From: Bacterioplanoides sp965200585 | Lineage (GTDB): Bacteria; Pseudomonadota; Gammaproteobacteria; Pseudomonadales; Oceanobacteraceae | NCBI RefSeq assembly: GCF_965200585.1 | Contig: NZ_OZ241361.1 | DNA length: 64,000 bases | Direction: 5' to 3' (one strand) | In this document: positions 54,875 to 62,857 of the stretch, in pieces | How the letters are laid out: each line of letters starts with the position of its first letter | Numbering within the stretch: position 1 is the stretch's first letter | Made by a program: the position numbers and the translations under genes | The notes under the pieces: model-generated | Seen by the model: the letters and a program-made list of their open reading frames with translations, nothing else | The model's database searches: none | Told to the model about the DNA's origin: nothing

Positions 54875-55194
54875 CAGTGATCCTCCACAATAACCGCAGT
54901 CCCATAGACAAAAATCTCAGAAGCGCCGGCCGCGATTGAAGAAGTTGAAAAGCGCACATTAACGATGGCGTTGGCACCCAGTGCCTGAGCTTGTTCGCCG
55001 AGACGGGCGATGGCTTCATCGCGCGATTCCGACAGCAGTTCGGTATAACCTTTCAGCTCGCCACCAAAGATATTTTTCAGGCCCGCCATGATATCGCGGC
55101 CCGCGTGCTTTGCCCGTACCGTGCTGCCTTGTACCAGCCCCAGGTGTTTTACAATCTTCTTGCCCGGTACTACTTCCATATTGCTGATCAGCAT
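54874..55194 (-). CDS. YbjQ-family protein
   Basis: This protein of 106 residues is the standard size for YbjQ (DUF74). It contains VVPGKKIVKHLGLVQGSTVR, NIFGGELKGYTELLSESRDE and LGANAIVNVRFSTSSIAAGA. The frame is open upstream to 55257, but I place the start at ATG 55194. There AAAGGGG lies 7 nt upstream and the product begins like other YbjQ proteins. It is the first gene of the unit with the anchored YbjQ and the M48 protease. Confidence 0.88.
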   Translation of the reverse strand: MLISNMEVVPGKKIVKHLGLVQGSTVRAKHAGRDIMAGLKNIFGGELKGYTELLSESRDEAIARLGEQAQALGANAIVNVRFSTSSIAAGASEIFVYGTAVIVEDH

Positions 55195-55324
55195 AGAACG
55201 CCCCTTTGTTAAACCGGTTTTGAATTTAGAGGCAAAGTGGATCAGATCAACTGCCATATATCAAGCCATGACCCGGAAAGAGTGTCTGGGATCCCGGAAC
55301 ACAAAATATGGTCTAGACTAAGCA

Positions 55325-56359
55325 ATGATGATAGTAAAAAGGTATGAGTTACGAATAATGATTAATCTTTTATTAATTATTTTGTCATTTTTATTTCTGA
55401 CAGCTCATGCTGAAGAATCCATTGAATTACAAACTTTGAAGCAGCAATACCAGCGCCCGGAGTTTATTCCGTTTCCGGCTGACAACCCTTACAGTTCCGA
55501 TAAGGCTCAGCTGGGCAAGATGTTGTTCTTTGATCAGCGTTTGAGCCGTCACTTCAATATGACCTGCGCCACCTGCCACAATCCATCACTGGGTTGGGAA
55601 GACGGTGTGCCTACGGCGGTGGGCGATATCAATGAAGCCTTACCAAGACACTCACCAACCTTGCTGAATCTGGCCTGGGGCAAGGAGTTTTTCTGGGATG
55701 GTCGCGCAGCGACATTAGAGGAACAGGTTCGTGGGCCGGTTGAAGCGGCTGTAGAAATGAATATGTCACTTGAGGAAGTGGTCGAGCGACTGAATGATAT
55801 TGAAGGTTATCGCCTGCAATTTCAGAAGGTTTTTGGCGAAGCCATTAACGAAACGAATATTCTCAAAGCCATCGCCACCTATGAGCGTACTCTGGTATCT
55901 GGCACTGCAGCCTTTGACCGCTGGGTGGATGGTGATGAACAGGCTATTTCAGAACAGGCAAAAGCAGGTTTTCAACTGTTTAACGGCAAGGCGGGCTGCA
56001 GCCGCTGCCATACTGGCTGGAATTTCACCGACAATCAGTTTCATGATATTGGCTTAAATTCGGATGATTTAGGGCGTGCTTTAATCACTGGCAATCCACA
56101 GCATAATTACGCTTTTAAAACACCGGGACTGCGTAATATCGGCCAGCGTATGCCGTATATGCACAATGGTGAATCCGCCAATATTGACGCGGTTCTGGCG
56201 CATTACATTTCGGGAGGAATTCAACGTCCGAGCTTATCACCACTAATGCAGCCTGTTCGTTTAAATCCGCAGGAACTGGCTCAGTTAAAAGCCTTTATGA
56301 TCACACTCGATGGTGAAGATAAGCCTGTCAGCCTGCCGATTCTGCCCATTTCAAGGTAA
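55325..56359 (+). CDS. Di-heme cytochrome c peroxidase (MauG/CcpA family)
   Basis: The protein of 344 residues has a signal peptide (MINLLLIILSFLFLTAHA). The two heme-binding motifs are CATCH at 81-85 and CSRCH at 225-229. Other family blocks include AQLGKMLFFDQRLSRHFNMT, NLAWGKEFFWDGRAATLEEQ and YAFKTPGLRNIGQRMPYMHN. The last contains the Met that usually ligates the high-potential heme. Enzymes of this type reduce hydrogen peroxide in the periplasm or oxidise protein substrates. Starts at 55325 and 55358 are both possible. The chemoreceptor gene begins 7 nt after the stop. Confidence 0.92.
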   Translation: MMIVKRYELRIMINLLLIILSFLFLTAHAEESIELQTLKQQYQRPEFIPFPADNPYSSDKAQLGKMLFFDQRLSRHFNMTCATCHNPSLGWEDGVPTAVGDINEALPRHSPTLLNLAWGKEFFWDGRAATLEEQVRGPVEAAVEMNMSLEEVVERLNDIEGYRLQFQKVFGEAINETNILKAIATYERTLVSGTAAFDRWVDGDEQAISEQAKAGFQLFNGKAGCSRCHTGWNFTDNQFHDIGLNSDDLGRALITGNPQHNYAFKTPGLRNIGQRMPYMHNGESANIDAVLAHYISGGIQRPSLSPLMQPVRLNPQELAQLKAFMITLDGEDKPVSLPILPISR

Positions 56360-56366
56360 CTAAAAG

Positions 56367-57968
56367 ATGCGAATAAAACACAAATTATGGTTAGGCTTTG
56401 GCTTGATTCTGGTGCTTTTCAGCGCATTAAGCTTGTACCTGAATAGCCAGCTGGGGGTGATTGGTAATACCGTTTCCAGAGTGATGGAGCATCCGTTAAA
56501 TGCGGTATACAACAGCCGTACAGCGTCTGAAATCTTTCGCGATAGCCATGATCTGGTATTGACTGAACTGGCTGCGATTCAATTCTCAGATGGGCGTCAG
56601 AGTGTAGTGCAGCTGAACAACCTGAAAAGTGATTTTCTTAAACATATTGATCAGGCCGAACAAGCGGCCATGGCCATGGGCAGTTCCTTTGATTTTGCTC
56701 ATACCCGTCAGCTGGCACAGCGTTGGTATGAACTGAATGTGCAGCGTATTGGTGATGTTAATCAGGCCAAAATTCCAGATGAACGGCTATTAACACAATT
56801 AGATCGGGAACTGCAGGCGACGTTAAGCCAGCTGGTGCAACAGAACATTGCCCTGGTGCAAACAGAACGACAAAAAACCAGTGATGAAATCAGCAGTACT
56901 CAGTCAACCGCAGTGACCGTGATGTTGTTGGTGTTAGCTATTGGTATCGTGATGGCCTTTTTATTATCACTGAATATCCAGAAGCCATTGTTGCAGTTGC
57001 AACGTTCGGTGGAAAACCTGGCTAAAGGTGAAGCGGATTTAACTCAGCGTTTAAACCTGACCACCCGTGATGAAACCGGTGATCTGGCCAGAGAGCTGGA
57101 TTTGTTTATTGGTCGTATTCATGAACTGCTGATCAATACCAAGGCATCGGTAACGACATCCTGTGAAGCCTTGCTGGGGTTAACTGAAATTGCATCAGGT
57201 ACCCGTGAAGGAGCCATTGAGCAGAAACAAGCCATGGTCATGACCGAGTATTGTGTTAAAGATATGACCAGTGCTGTGCAGCAAATGAATGACTTCTCGC
57301 ATCAGGCAAAGGATCAGGCGGATACTGTTAATCATGATACTCAGCAGAGCATTCAGATGTTGCAGCAATCGTCCGATGGCATTGTGCAGCTGTCCGGTGA
57401 AGTTTCTGCCGCGCGTGAAGAGATTCAGTTGTTGGCAGAAGACAGCAACAGCATCTCTTCATTAATTAATGTAATTGATGAAATTGCCGAACAAACCAAC
57501 CTGTTGGCCCTGAATGCTGCGATTGAAGCGGCACGGGCGGGTGAGGCTGGGCGTGGCTTTGCGGTAGTAGCCGATGAGGTGCGGGCGCTGGCCAGTAAAA
57601 CCCGGGAATCGACCGAGAATATTCGTAAAACCATTGGTGGCATTCAGGATAAGGTCTCCAGTGCCCGCAACGTAATGGAGCATGGTCGTGACCTGGCGTT
57701 ACGCTGTGTTGAACAAAGTGGTGAAGTGAATGAATCGCTGAACGCCGTAGGGACAAAGGTTCAGGAAATTTCAGATATTAACGGCACGATCGCCACCCAG
57801 AGTCATGAGCAAACCAATACTATGCAGAATATTGGTGATCGTATGGAGCTGGTGAATACAGTGGCTTCGGAAACAGAACAGCGCACCGCTGATCTGCAGG
57901 AAGTGCGACAGCAGCTGGCGGAAGCGTTAACTTCGGTGGAAGGTTTTATGAGTGAATTCCGGTTGTAA
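56367..57968 (+). CDS. Methyl-accepting chemotaxis protein
   Basis: The chemoreceptor has 533 residues. There is a first membrane segment at ~7-25, a helical periplasmic sensor domain of about 155 residues, and a second membrane segment near 187-206 (VMLLVLAIGIVMAFLLSLNI). A HAMP domain and the conserved signalling tip (IDEIAEQTNLLALNAAIEAA, GRGFAVVADEVRALASKTRE) follow. The ligand is unknown. The 7-nt spacing to the di-heme peroxidase gene suggests co-transcription and perhaps a redox or peroxide cue (inference). Confidence 0.95.
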   Translation: MRIKHKLWLGFGLILVLFSALSLYLNSQLGVIGNTVSRVMEHPLNAVYNSRTASEIFRDSHDLVLTELAAIQFSDGRQSVVQLNNLKSDFLKHIDQAEQAAMAMGSSFDFAHTRQLAQRWYELNVQRIGDVNQAKIPDERLLTQLDRELQATLSQLVQQNIALVQTERQKTSDEISSTQSTAVTVMLLVLAIGIVMAFLLSLNIQKPLLQLQRSVENLAKGEADLTQRLNLTTRDETGDLARELDLFIGRIHELLINTKASVTTSCEALLGLTEIASGTREGAIEQKQAMVMTEYCVKDMTSAVQQMNDFSHQAKDQADTVNHDTQQSIQMLQQSSDGIVQLSGEVSAAREEIQLLAEDSNSISSLINVIDEIAEQTNLLALNAAIEAARAGEAGRGFAVVADEVRALASKTRESTENIRKTIGGIQDKVSSARNVMEHGRDLALRCVEQSGEVNESLNAVGTKVQEISDINGTIATQSHEQTNTMQNIGDRMELVNTVASETEQRTADLQEVRQQLAEALTSVEGFMSEFRL

Positions 57969-58058
57969 TCACTTTCTTTTATATAGCCAATACGCGAAAT
58001 AAAAATACTGAACTAGACTGGTTTGTAATAAACCCATTTTGGCTTGAGACCTTTATAC

Positions 58059-59309
58059 ATGATGGCGCAATTCTCTGGATGGACACTGGGTCTGATGGCG
58101 GTCATCGTCGTACTGACCCTGTACTTCCATATTTTCCGGTATTCCAACCGTACGGCTGAAATCGCCCCGAATATCCTCACCAGTATTGGCATCTTTGGTA
58201 CGTTCTTAGGTGTGGCGCTGGGCTTATGGCATTTTGACACCGCTGATATTCAGGGCAGTGTGCCCAAGCTGATGGATGGCTTAAAAACCGCATTCTGGTC
58301 GTCGATTGTGGGTTTGTTAGGAGCGCTGACATTAAAGATTCGTGCCGCCATGTCCCAGGTTGGTCGTCGTGAAGTGACACAAACCCGGGTGGCGACCATT
58401 GATGATCTCGACAGTTCGCTGAAACACCTGGCTGACCAGTTTGATGCTGAACGCGATGAAGCACTGCCCCGCACCTTTACCCGACATCATTTACAAACCA
58501 TTGATCGTCTCGATCAGGTGATTGCCTCGCTGGATGGTTATCAGGAGCGGATGGCCGAAGCTAATGCCAAGGCACTGGTACAAGCGATTGAAACCGTCAT
58601 GCGCGATTTTAATACCCGCATTAACGAACAGTACGGTGATAACTTCAAACGTCTTAATGAAAGCGTTGGCAAGATGTTGGACTGGCAGAATAACTACCGC
58701 GATCAGCTACAGCAGCTGATTACGGAGCAGGAGCGCACGTCTGGTTCGATGAAAGAAGCCAGCCATGCGTTTGAATACATGGTGAAACACGCCAATGCCT
58801 TTAATGGCATTTCTGAATCCTTACAGGATCTGTTGAATGGCCTGGAGGCACAGCGCCAGAACCTGCAATCACAATTGGGTTCACTGGCGGATCTGGTGAA
58901 TCATGCTGCTGATGGCTTACCGAAGCTGGAAGAGCGGGTAGTAGCACTGACGCAGGGCATGTCAGAAGCCGTGCAGTCTCAGCAGCGCTGGGCCGTTGAG
59001 CAATTAGGAGCAATGCAGCGTGGTGTTGAGCAACAGCTAGAACAGCAACTGCAAGCCAGTAACGAACGCCTGCAAGAACAACAGCATCATAGTCTGCAGC
59101 AATTGCAGCGTCTGGGTGAGCGGGTTGAGCGTCAGGTTGTGGCGTTGGATGAAAGCATGGAAGAAGAGCTGAATAAAGCGCTGAAGTCCTTTGGTATGCA
59201 GCTGACGGCATTATCTGAGAAGTTTGTAAGTGACTACACACCACTAACCAAACGCTTACAGCAGTTGGTTAAAGTCGCCGAATCTGTCACCGAAGCCGAG
59301 CATGACTGA
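58059..59309 (+). CDS. ZorA-like MotA/TolQ/ExbB-family proton channel with a long coiled-coil tail
   Basis: The protein of about 416 residues has three hydrophobic segments in the first 100 residues (GWTLGLMAVIVVLTLYFHIF, ILTSIGIFGTFLGVALGLWH, AFWSSIVGLLGALTLKIRAA). They carry the MotA/TolQ/ExbB core. A ~310-residue cytoplasmic tail follows, predicted to be mostly helical and Gln/Glu-rich. This is the layout of ZorA from Zorya systems. The start is ATG 58059 or 58062. The gene for the OmpA-domain partner begins 10 nt after the stop. No zorC, zorD or zorE is present, so I do not call a Zorya defence system. Confidence 0.78.
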   Translation: MMAQFSGWTLGLMAVIVVLTLYFHIFRYSNRTAEIAPNILTSIGIFGTFLGVALGLWHFDTADIQGSVPKLMDGLKTAFWSSIVGLLGALTLKIRAAMSQVGRREVTQTRVATIDDLDSSLKHLADQFDAERDEALPRTFTRHHLQTIDRLDQVIASLDGYQERMAEANAKALVQAIETVMRDFNTRINEQYGDNFKRLNESVGKMLDWQNNYRDQLQQLITEQERTSGSMKEASHAFEYMVKHANAFNGISESLQDLLNGLEAQRQNLQSQLGSLADLVNHAADGLPKLEERVVALTQGMSEAVQSQQRWAVEQLGAMQRGVEQQLEQQLQASNERLQEQQHHSLQQLQRLGERVERQVVALDESMEEELNKALKSFGMQLTALSEKFVSDYTPLTKRLQQLVKVAESVTEAEHD

Positions 59310-59319
59310 GTAGCTGCCC

Positions 59320-60027
59320 ATGAATGAAAATGAACTGGAGCAGCTGAAAGAACAGGAAGGCCATTGGGTTGCGGTATCCGACTTAATGGCGGGTCTGATG
59401 ATGGTGTTTATGCTGATTTCTATTGTGTTTATGGTGAACGTTGAAACCGAGCGCAATAAAATCCGCGACATTGCTATTCTCTACGATCACCTGCGTACTC
59501 AGTTATACGACGATCTGAATAACGAATTTGCGGCGGATATGCAGCGTTGGGGTGCGGAGCTGGATAAAGACCTGGCGTTTCGGTTTAACAATACTGATGT
59601 GTTATTTGATCAGGGCAAGGCCGAGTTAAAACCAGAGTTTGCCGCTATTCTGGCCGACTTTTTCCCTCGTTATGTGAATATTATTACTCAGCCGAAATAT
59701 CGCGACGATATCCTTGAAGTACGGATTGAAGGACATACCTCCAGTGCCTGGTCCGGAGCGGCGAACGCCGACGATGCTTATATCCGTAATATGGATTTAT
59801 CTCAGGAGCGTACCCGTACTACGCTGGGTTATGTGCTTGGCCTGAATAATGTGGCTGCCAATAAAGATTGGTTAAAAACGCATTTAACTGCCAATGGTTT
59901 ATCTTCCGCTAAAGTCGTACGTACCGATAACGGCGACGAAAATGAAGAAAGCTCTCGTCGTGTGGAATTCCGTGTAAGAACGGATGCGGATAGTCGGATT
60001 GCCACGATCTTAGAGAAAGTGCTATGA
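59320..60027 (+). CDS. ZorB/MotB-like protein with OmpA-like peptidoglycan-binding domain
   Basis: The protein of 235 residues has one membrane segment near residues 20-42 (VSDLMAGLMMVFMLISIVFM). It holds the Asp at the MotB/ZorB proton-binding position. A linker is followed by an OmpA-like domain: FNNTDVLFDQGKAELKPEFA, EVRIEGHTSSAWSGA, NMDLSQERTRTTLGYVLG and ESSRRVEFRVR. It should form a stator with the ZorA-like channel and hold it to peptidoglycan. The gene overlaps the next by 4 nt (ATGA). Confidence 0.82.
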   Translation: MNENELEQLKEQEGHWVAVSDLMAGLMMVFMLISIVFMVNVETERNKIRDIAILYDHLRTQLYDDLNNEFAADMQRWGAELDKDLAFRFNNTDVLFDQGKAELKPEFAAILADFFPRYVNIITQPKYRDDILEVRIEGHTSSAWSGAANADDAYIRNMDLSQERTRTTLGYVLGLNNVAANKDWLKTHLTANGLSSAKVVRTDNGDENEESSRRVEFRVRTDADSRIATILEKVL

Positions 60028-60488
60028 AGTTGCCGGACTTTCTCGACGATGCCGACCTGAATACTCTGCGCCAGAAAATGGGGGCTAAACAGCTGGGAGA
60101 ATTTGAGCTGTTTGATCCACAAAAGCAGCTGACGTACTCCGAACGAGAAGCACTGGAAGAAGGTCAGTTTAAAATTAATGCTGCGGAATTACGTGCCTTA
60201 AAAGATAAAACACTGGCGTATAAAAACTCTCGTGTGTGGCTGACTCACGAACAAAAATACCATCTGGCTTACTGTCAGGAAGTACAGCAACTGCGTCACC
60301 GCCAGGTTGATGTGTTAACGGGCACGGAAGCTAATAGCGATGATGACTTATGTCTGGAGTGTCTGGCGCTACTAAAATACCAGGGTGTTGATAGCCGTCG
60401 TGTACGACGTAATGAGTTTACCGAGCATGTTCAGGAGGAGTTTGATTTGGTGGACTTTAAGAAGGTTTATCCGTTTTATCCGGTGTAG
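60024..60488 (+). CDS. Uncharacterised third protein of the ZorAB-like module
   Basis: This is a soluble, charged protein of 154 residues. It contains KQLTYSEREALEEGQFKIN, LTHEQKYHLAYCQEVQQLRH and a CLECLALLKYQG segment with a Cys pair. There is no signal peptide, membrane segment, helicase, nuclease or HNH motif. It overlaps the ZorB-like gene by 4 nt, so it is translationally coupled and very likely works with the channel. I do not recognise a family. Confidence 0.65.
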   Translation: MKLPDFLDDADLNTLRQKMGAKQLGEFELFDPQKQLTYSEREALEEGQFKINAAELRALKDKTLAYKNSRVWLTHEQKYHLAYCQEVQQLRHRQVDVLTGTEANSDDDLCLECLALLKYQGVDSRRVRRNEFTEHVQEEFDLVDFKKVYPFYPV

Positions 60489-60552
60489 ATACATTTACAA
60501 AAAACATTCATATCAGTAATAATTGAAGCTCAAGCAGTAAAAGGATTTTTTC

Positions 60553-60822
60553 GTGGTTTCAATCTTTGTTCTTCTGGCGTTCTGCCTTCCGATTTATCTG
60601 GCTCTGGCCATTCTTAAAGTTCAGGAGCGAAAAGCTCAACAACGTCTTAATCCGTTAACTAAGGGTATTTTCAGGCCTGCGGGTTATTCTTTATATACCC
60701 AAATAGATGAACTCCGCTTGGATGTGATGGCTAAAGTGGCGGTGATTGTATTTCTGCCTCCGACTTATTTTTCGGCAATGTCATCAAGTGATGTATTGGT
60801 TGATACGCCGACACCGATCTGA
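60553..60822 (+). CDS. Small membrane protein of unknown function
   Basis: The product of 89 residues has two hydrophobic segments (SIFVLLAFCLPIYLALAILK and MAKVAVIVFLPPTYFSAM) and a basic loop (VQERKAQQRLNPLTKG). The start is GTG with AAGGA 8 nt upstream. The good ribosome-binding site and the membrane topology support a real gene. It stands 65 bp after the ZorAB-like module in the same direction. I do not recognise a family. Confidence 0.55.
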   Translation: MVSIFVLLAFCLPIYLALAILKVQERKAQQRLNPLTKGIFRPAGYSLYTQIDELRLDVMAKVAVIVFLPPTYFSAMSSSDVLVDTPTPI

Positions 60823-61157
60823 GCTACCCGTACCTGGTTATTGTGCTTGTTAATGAGCGCTGCTATTTGGTACCTGATTAAGTATGTTAAGGAAGCAGCC
60901 CGGGCAGGGCCTGGAAGACGTCGTGTATCAATGACCTTTTATGATTGTTGTGGGGAGGGCGCTGCAGTTTAACTTTTCGAATAATCAGGTTTTTGTCGCA
61001 ATTTTCATAGTGATAATTTATTAGCTTCGAAATAAATATAGCTTATCTCCTTGGAATTCTTTGTTTCGCCCATAGGTACAAATTGGCGAGGTGTGAAGGA
61101 GCACGTTGTACTCGTTTTAAATTTAATCGAAGTACCCTAGCTAGGAAATGAAACAAA
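60823..61157. other. Intergenic region before the orphan 305-residue gene
   Basis: About 335 bp with no plausible gene. The right half is AT-rich and should hold the promoter of the downstream gene. No clear hairpin or repeat is visible. Confidence 0.4.
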
Positions 61158-62075
61158 ATGCATATTAAAGCAAAATATATTCGAAGCTTAACTAAAATTC
61201 GCTTGTTGGCATCTGAGTACGATCGGATTCGACTGGTTTATTCTGTTGATAATCGCGCAAACGATGCTTTAGCAAAAATCGGTTTCTCAGATTTGGGAAT
61301 TGGTGAAGAAGCTATTCCACAAGTTGTAGGAAGGAAAACAAGAATCAATAGTGAGGGAGAAATACTGGTCTTAAAAGATAAGCCTAAGGTTAATAAAACG
61401 AGATCTATTTATCGAACATGGAATGATTGGCACGGAAATCCTCATTCTGGCTATCAGGATATTTCGTACAAAGCATACCCTACGATCAAATGTCCTCCGA
61501 GTCTTCATGAGTTTTGTTTGATCAATATTGGTGATGATTTATGTTTTGCTAGTAAGGAGATTGTTCTTTCCAACGAAAGTGAGAAAAGTATTCTTGAAAT
61601 TGCCAATATTATTCTTGAATGCTTCGGAGCTTTTAACATTATCGACTCTACAAAGAATCAGCTTGTAACAAATAAGATGAAGGTTCTTGAATGGGAGTTG
61701 TTGCCTGTTGGTGAGAATCCTTGGAAGAGACAAGGATTAACATTTTCTCGTGGATCTAAAGCTCTAAATATTGAAAGAGCTCAAGCAGTTGAACACCGAA
61801 TGAATACAGTTAAAAAATTTGGACCGTCAATGATAGCTAGAGGCCGAAATGGCTTTAACGGATATTTTGTTTATGGTTTCGAATCTATTGGAATTTTCAT
61901 TCTTGAAAGCGTTTATACCAACAATGCAACTTATGTATTTAAAGATGATTGGGAAATGTTGTCTAAGTTAACGAAAAGTCAGCTCATAAATGGAGAGGCT
62001 AACTTTGAGAGGATTATTCATAACTCTAGTTGGGATATGAGGATGAAAGCTCTTTTTCACTCAGCTAAAAAGTAA
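61158..62075 (+). CDS. Orphan hypothetical protein beside tRNA-Met
   Basis: The protein of 305 residues matches no family I recognise. It has no signal peptide or membrane segment and is basic at both ends. Segments include VVGRKTRINSEGEILVLKDK, RTWNDWHGNPHSGYQDISYK and FTFSRGSKALN-like stretches rich in Asn, Lys and Ile. The gene is clearly AT-richer than its neighbours and lies next to a tRNA, which suggests horizontal acquisition. AGGAAATG is about 10 nt before the ATG. A strong terminator follows at once. A role in defence or as a mobile-element remnant is a guess. Confidence 0.6.
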   Translation: MHIKAKYIRSLTKIRLLASEYDRIRLVYSVDNRANDALAKIGFSDLGIGEEAIPQVVGRKTRINSEGEILVLKDKPKVNKTRSIYRTWNDWHGNPHSGYQDISYKAYPTIKCPPSLHEFCLINIGDDLCFASKEIVLSNESEKSILEIANIILECFGAFNIIDSTKNQLVTNKMKVLEWELLPVGENPWKRQGLTFSRGSKALNIERAQAVEHRMNTVKKFGPSMIARGRNGFNGYFVYGFESIGIFILESVYTNNATYVFKDDWEMLSKLTKSQLINGEANFERIIHNSSWDMRMKALFHSAKK

Positions 62076-62078
62076 CAA

Positions 62079-62112
62079 AAAGCCCGCTTAGTTTTCACTA
62101 AGCGGGCTTTTA
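62079..62112. terminator. Bidirectional terminator between the orphan gene and tRNA-Met
   Basis: AGCCCGCTTAG and CTAAGCGGGCT form an 11-bp stem with a 6-nt loop, with A-runs before and T-runs after. It serves the rightward orphan gene and the leftward tRNA. Confidence 0.92.
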
Positions 62113-62119
62113 AAATAAG

Positions 62120-62196
62120 TGGTAGCTATGACTGGACTTGAACCAGTGACCCCAGCATTATGAATGCTGTGCTCTAACCAGCTGAGCTACATAGCC
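62120..62196 (-). tRNA. tRNA-Met (anticodon CAT), elongator type
   Basis: The reverse complement folds as a full cloverleaf of 77 nt with CCA encoded at 62122-62120. The acceptor arm starts GGCTATG, the D-arm is AGCTCAGCTGGTTAGAGCA-like, the anticodon arm is CAGCATTCATAATGCTG with CAT in the loop, and the T-arm contains GGTTCAAGTCC. The first acceptor pair is G-U (GGCTATG with CATAGCT), which is unusual. The sequence resembles elongator tRNA-Met of E. coli more than initiator tRNA; tRNA-Ile2 (lysidine-modified CAT) is less likely. Confidence 0.95.
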
Positions 62197-62351
62197 ACTT
62201 CACACATTGAGAAGAAAGATGATGACCTTGCCGTCTCAAGTGGCGCGTATTATGCCACGATCTTTGCTGTCGTCAATACTTTTTTCACTATGTTTTTCAA
62301 TAAGTTAACCCGAACAGTCTTTCTTGTACTCCGGCTTGGGTGTACACAACA

Positions 62352-62386
62352 AAAAAGGCCGTATCTTCAGTGAGATACGGCCTTTG
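62352..62386 (-). terminator. Terminator at the end of the suf transcript
   Basis: AAAGGCCGTATCT and AGATACGGCCTTT form a perfect 13-bp stem with a 6-nt loop. On the minus strand it runs into TTTTTTGTTG, so it stops transcription coming from sufA. It lies between the tRNA and its decayed copy. Confidence 0.9.
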
Positions 62387-62412
62387 TTTGTATCTTGGGG
62401 GCCATCACTTGG

Positions 62413-62456
62413 GGCCTCAGCATTATGAATGCTGTGCTCTAAAGAGATGAGTAGCC
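62413..62456 (-). pseudogene. Decayed partial copy of tRNA-Met
   Basis: A 25-bp block (62418-62442) is identical to 62153-62177 of the intact tRNA-Met and covers the whole anticodon arm and part of the D-arm. The 5' end still reads GGCTACTCATCTC (minus strand), but the rest of the D-arm is altered and the T-arm is not recognisable. It cannot fold as a tRNA. It marks a duplication, recombination or old integration at this tRNA. Confidence 0.75.
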
Positions 62457-62465
62457 TTCGATGCG

Positions 62466-62837
62466 CTACACCGAGAAAGACTCACCGCAGCCGCACAGGT
62501 CTTTGGCATTCGGGTTGTTGAACTTGATAGTAGAGTTCAGGCCTTCTTTGCTGAAGTCGATCTCAGTACCTTTCACAAAGTTAGCCGCATCGCCTGCGAC
62601 ATATAACGTCACATCATCGGCGGCCTGAATGGCAATATCGCCATCCTGGGCTGCTTCGACAAACTCAATATCGTATTTAAAGCCCGAGCAGCCACTCTTC
62701 TTCACACCCAGGCGGATGCCCGCCATCTCGGTGTTTTTCTCCAGTTGTTTGCGCACATGTTTGATGGCCGCATCAGTCATGCTGACTTGCGGCGCTTCTG
62801 CGCTAACACTGGCTGGATCGAAGGTTTCAATCGTCAT
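62466..62837 (-). CDS. sufA: SufA/IscA-type iron-sulfur cluster carrier
   Basis: The protein of 123 residues is an A-type carrier that passes Fe-S clusters to apoproteins. The three conserved cysteines are present in KKSGCSGFKYDIEF and DLCGCGESFSV. It has a short N-terminal extension. The gene is 20 bp downstream of sufS in the same direction, hence a suf-type assignment; IscA or ErpA naming is possible. Confidence 0.88.
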   Translation of the reverse strand: MTIETFDPASVSAEAPQVSMTDAAIKHVRKQLEKNTEMAGIRLGVKKSGCSGFKYDIEFVEAAQDGDIAIQAADDVTLYVAGDAANFVKGTEIDFSKEGLNSTIKFNNPNAKDLCGCGESFSV

Positions 62838-62857
62838 CAGTATCTCCTCCTTTGATC

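Noticed and set aside
58059..60488. A complete Zorya anti-phage system
   Set aside because: ZorA- and ZorB-like genes are present, but there is no ZorC, ZorD helicase or ZorE HNH nuclease nearby, and the third protein shows none of their motifs.
62164..62373. Rightward open frame over the tRNA-Met region
   Set aside because: It overlaps the tRNA and a terminator hairpin and has no credible start or motif.
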